64,000 bases of DNA from contig CM060709.1 of NCBI GenBank assembly GCA_030686995.1, forward strand, positions 308,674,857-308,738,856, in the 5' to 3' direction. The notes beneath the pieces are model-generated. The model had not been told where the DNA came from. It saw only the letters and a list, made by a program, of their open reading frames with translations, and did no database searches. Source of the DNA: Artemisia argyi (taxonomy: Eukaryota; Streptophyta; Magnoliopsida; Asterales; Asteraceae). The position numbers and the translations under genes are program-made. Below are positions 34,224-43,815 of the stretch, one piece after another (position 1 is the stretch's first letter; every line of letters starts with the position of its first letter).

Positions 34224-34590
34224 TTTCTTCAAAGTTTCTAATTTAATTCTAAATTAGTAAATTTTACATAACAATAGGGAGAGAATAATAATTCTCCATG
34301 AGCGAGATTATCCAAATTTAAAATGGAGCGGTCTATTACAATAATGCAATCCTCGTCATGTTTGAAAATGAAACAAGACATGATTCTTTAGATTCCATAG
34401 AATAGCATGAATATGGCTCGCCAGTGGTTAATTTAAACCATAACTATCCAACTATAGTAGTAAACAGTTGTAAGTCTTAATATTAATTATCTCTTTAAAG
34501 CAAAAAGTGTTTTAGACCACTTTTCATCCGTTACGCATCAATTTATGTTTTAGTTGTATCAAATATTGTGTCTCAATCATATCTATTATT
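34224..34590. other. Spacer between Helitron 5' end and SINE
   Basis: No features seen. Confidence 0.4.
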
Positions 34591-34607
34591 ATATGAGAAG
34601 CTCTTTA

Positions 34608-34896
34608 TCAACTACCATGTGGTCTAGTGGTGAGTGCTTAACTTGTTAAGTGAGCCACAGAGAGAGTAGTACCGGATGGGTGACCATCCGGGAAGTCCTC
34701 TTTGACCACAGGGTTTGTTGATACCAGGCTTTCAAAGTCCTTCAATGAAGGTTTCAACCCACTAGAGTTCGAATCTGGAGAAGGCAGGGTTTACTTCAAA
34801 TTAAGTGTCGTGCCTTCGGGCGGCTTAAGTTCAAGGTTTTCCCCCCATCGGGTTTCATTGGTCAAGGATTTCTCCGAAAGAACCGTTTCAAAAAAA
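34608..34896 (+). mobile_element. SINE with a tRNA-like start and a 5S rRNA-like block (copy 1)
   Basis: Flanked by a perfect 17-bp duplication ATATGAGAAGCTCTTTA (34591-34607 and 34897-34913), with a short A-run at the 3' end, as expected for a LINE-mobilised SINE. The head contains TGTGGTCTAGTGGTGAG, like a tRNA A box. It then has a stretch (34644-34700) that closely matches the 3' half of plant 5S rRNA (GAGAGTAGTACCGGATGGG and then TGACC..CCGGGAAGTCCTC), covering the 5S intermediate element and box C. A B-box-like GAGTTCGAATCT lies much further on (about 34766). Confidence 0.8.
34644..34700 (+). promoter_or_regulatory. 5S rRNA-like internal control region within the SINE
   Basis: Compared from memory with plant 5S rRNA, about 36 of 42 positions agree from the GAGAGTAGTA element through GGATGGGTGACC to GGGAAGTCCTC. 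This would be a pol III type-1 promoter remnant. It is not a complete 5S gene. Confidence 0.65.
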
Positions 34897-35012
34897 ATAT
34901 GAGAAGCTCTTTAATTAAAATGATTGTGAGTTTTTAAATTTTGTTTAGGACATGGAGATAATATGTAATGTGTATATTGTTAGATAGTTAGTTGACATTA
35001 AAAAAAAAAAAA

Positions 35013-35174
35013 TGCAAAAATGGTCCTTAACGTTTCACAAAATTGCAAAAACGGGACCGAGACAAAAAGTAGCGCAAAAAAGATACCCACGTTCCACATT
35101 TTCGCAAAATCGCCACTGAGAGCCATTTTCCGTTAACTCCCGTTAGTTTTCCCGTCAGTCAAGGGTATAATCGC
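35013..35174 (+). repeat. Left terminal inverted repeat of MULE-B2 (outer bases missing)
   Basis: Matches the complement of 39547-39716 except for the missing GGGTAAAT at the outer edge. Confidence 0.88.
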
Positions 35175-35387
35175 ATGAAATGACAAATATACCCCTTTTA
35201 ACTTCATATACAACCCTAATTGTTGCCGCAAAATCTTTACCAGTGCATTTTCATATTCGCTGCATTTGAACGATACGTATAGATCCGTATAGTTCCGCTT
35301 AGATTACATCGATCGTCCATGCCTTTGAACGATACGGTAAAACACAGTGCATTTTTCTCTTTAATTTCCCTCCTGTTTTGTGAGTTT

Positions 35388-35432
<45 letters not shown>
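35388..35432. repeat. Poly-T tract
   Basis: About 44 T just before the transposase gene, equivalent to the poly-A at 23756-23794 in MULE-B1. Confidence 0.95.
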
Positions 35433-35435
<3 letters not shown>

Positions 35436-35481
35436 GTGTATTTGTTGTTAATGTTATGGACTTACAATTGTAGGTGGTCAG

Positions 35482-37125
35482 ATGGGAAATGTGAAAGTAG
35501 TAGAGGTAGATAATGAAACAGAAGAACAGAGTGGCGGGAGTGATTCAGAGGATTTGGACTATAATCGAAATGATGATGAAGTGTTTGATGACGATGATCA
35601 GGTAATTGAAGATGTTCCCGTAAGTAAGTCTGATTTGCTATGCCATAAAGCTTGTGAAATTCAATCAGGTATACCTGTTTTTACCAAACATTATGCACTG
35701 CTTAGAGAGTATGCCCAAGAGTTGGTTAATCAAAATCCAGGCACTACTGTTAGGATTAATGTACAGCTAGAACCAAATCCAGCTAGTTCAACAAGAACTT
35801 TTAAAAGGGTGTATGTGTGTTTGGGAGCTATGAAACAAGGTTTCAAAGCTTGTGGCAGAGAATTCTTAGGATTAGATGGATTCTCCATGTCGGGTCCTTT
35901 TCCAGGTCAATTACTAACAGCAGTTGGGATTGATGCAAGCAATGGGATTTATCCAGTAGCATATGCTGTAGTTGATGCACTAAATAAGGCAACTTGGTGT
36001 TTGTTTTTGAAACTACTAGGAGAGGATCTTGGGATAGACACCAACTGCAAGTTCACTTTCATTTCTGATAGGCAAAAGGTGCACATTTCTATTGTATAAT
36101 TAATTATGTGTTTTATGCACAATGAGAACATGTAAAGTTTTAACACCATCCATAACCTTACCTGTTCACAGAGATTGATACAAGCTGTTGCTAGTGTGTT
36201 TCCAAATGCTGCACACAGGTTTTGTGTTAAGCATATTCATGAGGAAATGAAGTCACATTTGAAAGGAGGTGTTTACAAGGACATGCTTTGGAAGGCTGCA
36301 AGAGCCACAACTGTTGTTGAATTCAACAAAGAGATGGATCATCTGAAGAATAACAATGCTGCAGCTTATGATTGGTTGCTGAAGATTCCAGCTGAACAAT
36401 GGAGCCGATCACATTTTTCAGGTAATTCATTTAGTGGCACTGGACAAAAGCATACTGATAATTGATCATATATTAATACATAATGTGTGATATGTTCAAC
36501 AGGCAAAGCCCTATGTGGACTACTCTTAAACAACATATGTGAGGTGTTCTGTAGCCAGCTAAATGATGTCAGAGATAAATCCATCATCATTTGTCTTGAA
36601 TATATCAGGGAGTACTTGGTGAAGAGGATTGTGGTAGTTCAGCAAATAATAGAAAGGAGTGTTGGACAACTTACTCCTACTGTGCAAGCCATGATTGATA
36701 CAAACAAAAAAGAAGCTACTGATTGTGTTGTTGAATGGATTGCAGCTTCGTTATATAAAGTATCTGTGCCTAACGAGGATCATTGTGTTGCTAACATAGA
36801 TAGGAAGGAGTGTGGTTGTAGGATGTAGGAGCTGACTGGAATACCATGTAAACATGTTGTGGCTGCAATAAACTATATGAATGAGGATGGAAAAGGAGTT
36901 GATGTACCTGAAGAGTGGGTTCATGCTGCTTACAGCCTAGAAACATGGGCGCGTATGTACTCATTCAAGATTAATGGGTGTTCTAGCCGCAGATACTGGC
37001 CAAGAATTGAGTCTACAACAATCATAGTACCACCCAATCACAGACCTCAGGTTGACAGGCCAACTAAAAAGATGAAGTCAAATGATGAGCATGCACTTCC
37101 AACTTCTTCATGTGTTACCCACTGA
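35482..37125 (+). pseudogene. MULE-B2 transposase, three exons, one nonsense codon
   Basis: Exons 35482-36078, 36172-36421 and 36503-37125 join in phase through GT-AG introns (489 codons plus stop). The N-terminus is acidic. The catalytic core shows GLDG with D132 and FISDRQK with D196, followed by the AHRFCVKHIHEEM segment. A SWIM zinc finger (C386, C388, C398, H400) is near the C-terminus. A TAG at 36826-36828 replaces the Trp codon present in MULE-B1 and cuts the protein inside the SWIM finger. The zinc-binding N-terminal DNA-binding domain usual for plant MULE transposases is absent: the protein passes from an acidic region (VSKSDLLCHKACEIQSG) straight to TKHYALLREYAQELV. Both copies share this gap, so it is ancestral to them. 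It is otherwise well preserved, suggesting recent activity in trans. Confidence 0.9.
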
Positions 37126-37309
37126 TCTTTGAACAATATGTTAAACGTTATTGTCTGTTGGATTCTATATTTGTAATCTTTGTTTAACTTGATTGTGTTT
37201 AGAACAATATGTTTGAACCCATTGCAGTTGGACTTTCAAAAGTCAAACTTGCAAAAATGTTTATGTTTCTGATGTATTCTATGTTTGTTTGCATCAACCA
37301 TGTTATGGT

Positions 37310-38640
37310 TAATGAATGTAATGGATCTCATGATCCAGATTGTGTTTAGAACATTATGTTTGCACCCATTGCATTTAGACTTTCAAAAGTCAAAGTGCAA
37401 ATGTTGAATTGCATAAAGTCAACTGTCTTTTATTTTTGTCCACACATGAAGACTACACAGTACGTGGCAATCTTTTATAAGCCCTTTTATAGGCAAACAC
37501 ATGAAGGCTACTAAATACGCATCTCTTAAAACACACCTCCCTATTTCCTTAACCATGAACAACTCTGAATGTGATATTAATCTAAGGGTTGTCTGTAACT
37601 CGTATGTGCTAACTGAAATAATGCTTGGCCCTTACCACACTGAGATTCTTCAAGACTTGCAGCAGGCACACGATTTGGAGTACAAGTCCAAAAAAATTAC
37701 TGAAAGGGTCGAATGTAGGGGGATGTGATTGTTAGACTTCGAAACTGCTCACGTGCAAGAATTGCAAGGAGCAATACAAAGAAGCTTAGGAGGCTACAAA
37801 CAATTGATAAGCATTGGGCGAATGCACTGTTGATGATGGCCAGGCAAGTCAAGGACAAGATGGTTAAGAAGATTGAGTTTGTTGTAAAGAAGAAATATCC
37901 ATGAGGGGGTTGGTTGTTTTGAGATTAGTGATGGTCAATGAATGTAATGGATGGGGTTGGTTGTTTTGAGATTAGTGATGGTTAATGAATGTAATGGATC
38001 TCATGATCCAGATTTATGAATAATGTCTTCACATATTTTTATACTTCATTATTGTATTTGATAGGTATCACAAACATAAACAAGAAGCTGACATTAATGA
38101 AACATTAAAACATAGACTAAACATAGTGATTCAGTTTGTGGTTTGGACATGCCCAAAACTACATCCTAGAAACACAGACTAAACATAATGATTCAGTTTG
38201 TGGTGTTGTTTTTAATGAACTTTCTTGGCTTCTTTTTTCTCTTCTTCTTTGCTTCAGTTGATTGAGTTGCATCTGCAACACCCCCTGCACTTATGTTTCT
38301 ACTTGTAATACCCAAACCAATGACACCACCACTTACTTCCTCTGCCGTTGCACAACCTGCCTGTTCAAGTATCAAAACTCTATGCCTCCAACACTTAACA
38401 TCCCCACAACAGATGAAGCATCTTTCGTCCAACACCTCTATCTTTGCACCACCCCCTCCTGTTTTGTTCCCACTTCTGATACCGAGACCAATTACACAAC
38501 CACTTACTTTCTCTACCTGTGTATTATTACGACTCATTTTCTGCCATATGTATGTTTTTGATAAAGTTGGACAGGAGACTTTACTATACTAGTTGGTTGG
38601 ATAATTTACTTCATTTTGTGTGGTAGGTAAAAGAGTATTA
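37310..38640. other. Extra cargo of MULE-B2 not present in MULE-B1
   Basis: About 1.2-1.3 kb inserted between transposase and small gene. On the plus strand, 37501-37728 (MKATKYASLKTHLPISLTM...) continues after a shift near 37726 as VIVRLRNCSRARIARSNTKKL ... IEFVVKKKYP to about 37904. On the minus strand, 38193-38537 encodes a 114-aa basic protein with two copies of a VSG.VIGLGI.S.N motif and a lysine-rich end. Short phrases are duplicated (GGTTAATGAATGTAATGGAT at 37309 and 37981). I recognise no family. It may be captured host sequence or remains of another element. Confidence 0.55.
38193..38537 (-). CDS. Uncharacterised 114-aa ORF in MULE-B2 cargo
   Basis: Opens MSRNNTQVEKVSGCVIGLGI and contains a second VSGGVIGLGITSRN, so it is an internal duplication of about 55 residues. 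It ends in a basic tail KKKRKKKPRKFIKNN that could be a nuclear localisation signal. No homologue in MULE-B1. It converges on the cargo ORF at 37501-37904. It may be the C-terminal part of a larger lost gene. Coding status is uncertain. Confidence 0.35.
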   Translation of the reverse strand: MSRNNTQVEKVSGCVIGLGIRSGNKTGGGGAKIEVLDERCFICCGDVKCWRHRVLILEQAGCATAEEVSGGVIGLGITSRNISAGGVADATQSTEAKKKRKKKPRKFIKNNTTN

Positions 38641-38908
38641 ACTTCTTACTAGTGCTACTCAATAAACCAAGTGACTTTCACCCGTTTGACTTTCACCTGT
38701 TTGACTTTCATGCAAAACATCACATATCTAATGCTTTCTGCATAAGCTGCATAGGAAGTACCCATATATTTCAAAAATGAAACACAAACATAAAGAAATG
38801 AAAATCGAAACACAAACATATCAGTAACATAAACATTAAAACTTTCATTGATCATAGGAGTTCACAACCATTACAAATTTCCAAACAGATATCTAAACAA
38901 ACACTTGT

Positions 38909-39325
38909 TTAGTAGTTTGAACCGCTGCCCTCCGCATTACCCCTTTTCTTCTTTTTCTTCAATTCTTTTTCTTTCTTGTCCTTCTTCTCCTTTAGATACT
39001 TGAACACCTTTTCAAGATTGGAAATCTTCTGTTCCAACTCATCAAACTTGGGTAAAACGGTATCCACAGGCTCTTGCTTCTCCTCCTCCGTCTCCTCATC
39101 ATCACTCAAAAGCGCTTCATAGTAGCCATCTTGTTTCCTCAGATGGGTCAGAATCTTAGTTCTTAACTCCTTAGGTATCTTCCTATAAGAACCATACTCA
39201 TCAATTGGTTCTCTGCCAAATGCATCAAGAAGTAAATCGTTTAGATAATAGGTTCTTAAAACTTTATCAAATTCCTCTTCCTCGGTACCATTGTAGATAC
39301 TCTTCCCTTTTTCATTGTTTGCCAT
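38909..39325 (-). CDS. MULE-B second gene: 138-aa acidic/lysine-rich coiled-coil protein, intact
   Basis: Uninterrupted 138-aa ORF, MANNEKGKSIYNG to AEGSGSNY. Residues 15-70 are acidic with a conserved block (EFDKVLRTYYLNDLLLD, then YRKIPKELRTKILTHL). Residues 73-90 are highly acidic. Residues 90-130 form a predicted coiled coil (LEQKISNLEKVFKYLKEKK) running into a lysine-rich tail that may bind nucleic acid or act as a nuclear signal. It has its own TATA box (39389-39396, 64 bp before the ATG) just inside the right TIR and converges on the transposase. The homologue at 18211-18627 in MULE-B1 keeps the reading frame but lost its ATG. This placement matches maize mudrB relative to mudrA, but I see no sequence similarity I could claim to MURB. 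Function unknown; an accessory role in transposition is an inference from position and conservation. Confidence 0.75.
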   Translation of the reverse strand: MANNEKGKSIYNGTEEEEFDKVLRTYYLNDLLLDAFGREPIDEYGSYRKIPKELRTKILTHLRKQDGYYEALLSDDEETEEEKQEPVDTVLPKFDELEQKISNLEKVFKYLKEKKDKKEKELKKKKKRGNAEGSGSNY

Positions 39326-39388
39326 CCTCGGTTGTTTTGATCATTGGGATTGTGTGTGTTATGGTTGAATAAGCGGGATAAACATGGA

Positions 39389-39396
39389 CTTTATAG
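39389..39396 (-). promoter_or_regulatory. TATA box of the MULE-B2 small gene
   Basis: CTATAAAG on the minus strand, same distance to the start as in MULE-B1. Confidence 0.65.
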
Positions 39397-39546
39397 TCCT
39401 ATGCAATCGCTTGGGTTGCCGGGTTACACAAAAAAAGAGGGAAAGGTTAATCGCCAAGTGTGCCTCTAAAATTAAGTTTTATAACTTTAAAAATTTGGTC
39501 ATTGAAATAAAGTTGGGGTAGTCAAAGGCGGGAAGCGAGTGAAATG

Positions 39547-39716
39547 GCGATTATACCCTTGACTGACGGGAAAACTAACGGGAGTTAACGGAAAATGGCT
39601 CTCAGTGGCGATTTTGCGAAAATGTGGAACGTGGGTGTCTTTTTTGTGCTACTTTTTGTCTTGGTCCCGTTTTTGCAATTTTGTGGAACATTAAGGACCA
39701 TTTTTACAATTTACCC
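39547..39716 (-). repeat. Right terminal inverted repeat of MULE-B2
   Basis: 170 bp, complete. The TATA box of the small gene lies just inside. Confidence 0.9.
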
Positions 39717-39896
39717 AAAATTTTTTTTGTGTCACCTATATCACCTCAACGTCACATTAGCACTTTCCAAACTGACACACTCAATGATGATGTTTCCTTT
39801 TCTGTGTCACTTTTTTTCTTTCTAATTAACACAATAATTAAAAAACTCAACATTTATAATAAAAACATTAATTAATTAAAACAAACACTACATTAA

Positions 39897-39897
<1 letters not shown>

Positions 39898-39946
<49 letters not shown>
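39898..39946. repeat. Poly-A tract
   Basis: About 48 A residues, directly visible. Confidence 0.95.
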
Positions 39947-39947
<1 letters not shown>

Positions 39948-39987
39948 GTTACATTAATAGAAACTATACTAAATTAGTAGACTACAC

Positions 39988-41091
39988 ATCGTCTTCGTCT
40001 TATCCTGACCCCGGAATGCTGCCACCACATATTTTCTCGTGCCTTTTGAACCTTTTTCTTTCTTTTTTACTCAAAACCTCAGGAATTGGCGTTTAGACAA
40101 ACTTGAACTATTTGAACACTAGATTTTTCTTTGACGTCTCTTGAATAGTCTTCAAGGTTTCTTGTTGAATTGTCGCGGTTTTCATAAGCTGCTCATGGGT
40201 TTCATGATTCGGATATCACGACGAAGTCGCATCCGATGAACTTGCACTCCTTTGACTCTTTTGGCTAGTGTCACAACATGGTGGTCGGCTAATCGGGTCG
40301 TCTCAGAAAAGCGTTTTTATATTTAGGTTCAGGTTTGGGTTGGGCTTGCGATTTGGGTTGATTGGAGCCTCGTCTTCGTCAAGATTTATAGGGGCATGGA
40401 TGTCGTCAAAAAACTGTCTCTGGTTCATGAAACCGACCTCAAACCAAAACTTCGGGTAATCTTTAAGTAAATGCCAACATACTTCGTAAATGAAGTTTCT
40501 TTTAACTTGTTGATTGAAGTCCTGCTTGGCGGCGTTGTAAACAGCGTTGTCGTGGGTTATCATACTTTTTGTAGACGGCCTCGAATGTCTTGACACCTTT
40601 TTGTTTTTTGTATTTTGTCTTATTTCCCCTTAGTTGATTTTCGCTATGTTTTTCATCAACTAACTTGTTGTAAGCTGCAACTACGGTACCTAAAAAACAT
40701 TCGTCAGCTTGTGAATTTCAATGGACTAAATTTGAAAGCGCCTACCCACCGTTCCGACAATATCTTGCACTCTTCATCGGTCCATCTAGTTTGCTTTCTT
40801 TTTTTGCTTCGGGTTGGCCTTGACCTCGGCCTCACCTTCTTCTTCGACTTCAACATCAGATGATGTTTCGACATTTTGGTATTGAGATTGGATTTGGGGT
40901 GTTGTTGGTTTTGGGAGTATGGTGACGGGTATTGGGAGTATTGTGATGGAAATGGACCATATTGGTTTGTTGATAAAATGGTTGTGAAAAGAATTGACAA
41001 GTGGTACGAAAGCGACGAACCCTAGAGCCATGTTGCTTGACAAGAGGTTACTCGATTGAGGAGCGAACGAGGAATTGCCTGGTGAAGGCAT
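39988..41091 (-). pseudogene. PIF/Pong-type ORF1 (Myb/SANT-like) remnant
   Basis: From 41091 downward the frames give MPSPGNSSFAPQSSNLL, then an acidic-to-basic stretch and the Myb-like start KQTRWTDEECKILSERWVG (about 40780). After a gap comes DNAVYNAAKQDFNQQVKRNFIYEVCWHLLKDYPKFW (about 40550-40440). A Ser/Asp-rich piece, a helical tail (NHETHEQLMKTATIQQETLKTIQE, about 40215-40145) and KKERKRFKRHEKI (about 40060) follow. This is the pattern of ORF1 proteins of plant PIF/Pong elements, often annotated as glutathione S-transferase T3-like or NAM-associated. Several frameshifts break it. No transposase ORF is adjacent. Confidence 0.7.
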
Positions 41092-41663
41092 GTGATTGTT
41101 GAGTTAATTATGAAGTAATCGCTAGATTTGAATGAGAAAGAGTTGTGTTTTGTAGCCATTGATGTAAAAAATTGTTTAAAATTTGAGTGAATTGTATATC
41201 AAGAGTTGTTTTTGTAGTTAAGGAAAAAGCCAAAAAGGTATAATGTTTATATTTGCAGGGTTAAAAGTATAAGAGAAAAGTATAAAAAATAATATATAAA
41301 ATGTTAAAATAACCATTTAATAACCACCAAATGGGCCCTATCTCCTCGTCGCCAAACCAAAGAAGCTCCAACCGATGCACAAGTGACATGCCAATGCCAT
41401 CGGTATCAGTTAACCAACGTGTGTCGGTTGGACAATCGACACGCTCGTTGGAGTGATCCTAAAATGACTACTGTTGTATCAATTATTACAGTAGTGTTAA
41501 TTAGCTACCTCTTATTTATCATTATTCAAATTTACTATGTTTCTATCGCCAAGTATTTTTCCCCCTAAAATATGGCATTACATACATTAGCTTTATGAAA
41601 TAAGAAAAACTCGTCCGTGGTTGAAACCAGAGACTTATCCGCATCACACATCAGTTGGCGGAA
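41092..41663. other. Non-coding flank of the PIF/Pong remnant
   Basis: No gene seen. Around 41340-41460 a GC-richer patch has partial inverted phrases (CCAACCGATG / CATCGGTATCAG) and may be the end of the PIF/Pong element, but I could not define it. Confidence 0.35.
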
Positions 41664-41833
41664 GAGGATCCTCTAAAGTAACTTTAATGAAGTTGAGGAA
41701 GTGTGAGCCATTGGATTTGATCAAATGACTCAAATCAAAAGAACTTCTTTTGATTTGAGCTATTGGATCAAATCCAATGACTCACACTTTCCCAACTTCA
41801 CTAAAGTTATTTTTTCAACTTTAAAAGATCCTC
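41664..41833. mobile_element. Hairpin MITE (170 bp)
   Basis: Two inverted arms of about 80 bp meet near 41748, running from GAGGATCCTCTAAAGT on the left to the matching AAAAGATCCTC on the right. The arms match in most positions (TTGGATTTGATCAAATG and its complement, for example). Superfamily not assigned; no clear target duplication. Confidence 0.75.
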
Positions 41834-42113
41834 CTCCTCAGTTGACCGATTGTATTAACAACCATCGACTACCAACAGCAACCAATGATCCCCACAACAT
41901 ACCTTATGCAATAAAATCAGTTATGTGGTGGTTAATTTGAACATAAATGTTATTCACATGATTAGTTATATTACCATATAAAGGAAAATAAATTCCTCAG
42001 CCTTTGATAAGAAAAAACAAACATTTCAAGCAAATATTACTGGAGCACTCAATCACTCTCATATCATCATCCAAATTCTTTGAATAGATGTATATCTATT
42101 TATATCTTAATAT

Positions 42114-42256
42114 AAAGGGAATTGATTTGCACACTTAAACTTTTAATTGTGACACTTCATTGTGTGCATTGAATACTTGTACAAGGTTCACAGTGTGCTT
42201 TAACTGTTTGTATAATTGAGTGTCTTAATCACAAAGTTGAGTGTGCAAATCACCTC
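42114..42256. mobile_element. Short inverted-repeat MITE (143 bp)
   Basis: Arms ATTGATTTGCACACTT and AGTGTGCAAATCAC are inverted, extending to GACACTT / GAGTGTC. Flanked by direct 8-bp CTTAATAT (42106-42113, 42257-42264), compatible with hAT-type insertion. Confidence 0.65.
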
Positions 42257-42264
42257 CTTAATAT

Positions 42265-43385
42265 GAATCATAAATTTATTTATCACTTAAATATTAAATA
42301 CTGTAGCACATTGCATCGTCCTTAAAAATAAATGGTATAAGTCAAGAACGAAAACTAAGAATACAAAACTAATCTCAATTTTTCTGTGTGCTGACAACAT
42401 AAAGCATATAGATTAGCTATTTTTAAAGGAATTATTGGAAATAAGTTAGTGGTTGTATGCAAAATGACGACAAGTTTGTGATAGAGACGCCCATAGTTTT
42501 TGGGAGTTGGCCCATTGTTTTCTTTTATATTTTCTTTCCTTTTCCATGTTCAACTCTTGTAGAACGACACAATAACAATTTTATTTATTTATTATTATTA
42601 TTATTATATTTTTATTTCATATAAATATTCGTTACTAAACATATACTTCGTATTATAAGTAAGAAAAAATATCTATTTTCATTTTTTGATTATAAAAAGT
42701 TAGTAAACCAAAAATGAATTTGAAAAGATAATATGAAAAATAAAATGCCTCATTTTGGAAGTGCTTATTGCCTAACTCGCTATTGGCCTCATGGTACCTT
42801 CAATTACTTGTTTGTGTCAACTTTATTTGATTAGAACTTATTTGTATACACCGCATTATCTATACTACATATAAAAAACTAAATTATTTTAAAACTTTAA
42901 AAATAAATAATGTTGTTAAACTAAAATATACGTACCTTAAAAAATAATGTAATATACTAAATAGTTAAATACTTAATTACACATTAAACCACTAATTTTC
43001 TTTCCTCTCACTTAATCCACATTCATATATGCATAAAAAATAAATTGCGCACACAAATTTACACTACTATACATTGTTGCCGCTATGCGCGGGTTTTAAA
43101 GACACATTAAGTTGTTCATTTAAAAAAAGACATATTTATATTAAGAAATTAGAAATATAAACCAGTACGAATGTGAAAAGTATATCCAACCTCTGTGTGA
43201 TATATTGTGAGATGTTACGAAATAACAATTAATCGATAAGAAGTGCAAGTTAGAAGAGTTGAGAGATTGTGGGATGCATTTCTTATTTTGATAACAAACT
43301 ACAAAATGACAAAATGAGCCTCAATTTTGTAGGGTTTTTATAATCAAAGTATTTAGTACAATCATAATTGAGGGAATAAGGGCCC
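42265..43385. other. AT-rich intergenic region
   Basis: No gene recognised. A short GC hairpin (CCGCTATGCGCGGG, about 43081) resembles Helitron tails but lacks a CTRR end. Confidence 0.4.
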
Positions 43386-43400
43386 ATTTGATTTGTAGAT

Positions 43401-43800
43401 TTTTTTTTTTTTGAAGGTGACTTTCAATTTATTTGGTTTAGAGAGTCACACCTGCCATAGGCAGGCCCTCATCCACCACATACCCAGACTATGTTGTCTT
43501 AACCGGGCCCACGCTGGCGTAGTGGAGATTCAACGACTTCCGCCCGGAAACCGTTCTGCCTCCACACGAGAATACTCGCTGTAGTAACAGCCGGATGAAA
43601 ACCCGGGCCGGCTCGGATTGAAGTCTCCGCAACAATGGCTCAAAGACTCTCCTCTTCATTGCCTAATATCTCCGGAGCATTATGGTCCACAGGTGAACCA
43701 CAAGTGAGGACTTCCCGGAAGGTCACCCACCCGGTACTACTCCCACTTGTGGCTCGCTTAACAAGTTAAGCCCCACCCACTAGACCACAAGTCCTTTGAT
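43401..43800 (-). mobile_element. SINE with a 5S rRNA-like block (copy 2, minus strand)
   Basis: Flanked by 15-bp duplications ATTTGATTTG(T/C)AGAT (43386-43400, 43801-43815). The minus strand begins with the same TTGTGGTCTAGTGG head as copy 1, then the 5S-like block (43706-43765: GGGAGTAGTACCGGGTGGG and TGACC..CCGGGAAGTCCTC). It is longer than copy 1 (400 bp) and ends in a poly-A run (poly-T on the plus strand). Confidence 0.8.
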
Positions 43801-43815
43801 ATTTGATTTGCAGAT

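Larger units (their letters stand above)
35013..39716 (+). mobile_element. MULE-B2: second MULE of the family, opposite orientation, with extra cargo
   Basis: The right end (39547-39716) carries the complete terminal repeat ending ...TTGTAAAAATGG / GGGTAAATT read outward. The left end starts at TGCAAAAATGG, so the first eight or so bases are lost in a poly-A run. Transposase is on the plus strand (35482-37125) and the small gene on the minus strand (38909-39325). Between them is about 1.2 kb absent from MULE-B1. The target duplication cannot be confirmed because of the damaged left end. Confidence 0.9.

Noticed and set aside
34608..34700. A tRNA gene or 5S rRNA gene
   Set aside because: Neither is complete. 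There is no cloverleaf or acceptor stem, and only about half of 5S is present. The flanking duplications and A tail show it is a SINE.
43076..43096. Possible Helitron end (CCGCTATGCGCGGG hairpin)
   Set aside because: No CTRR tetranucleotide follows at the right distance on either strand, so I did not call a terminus.
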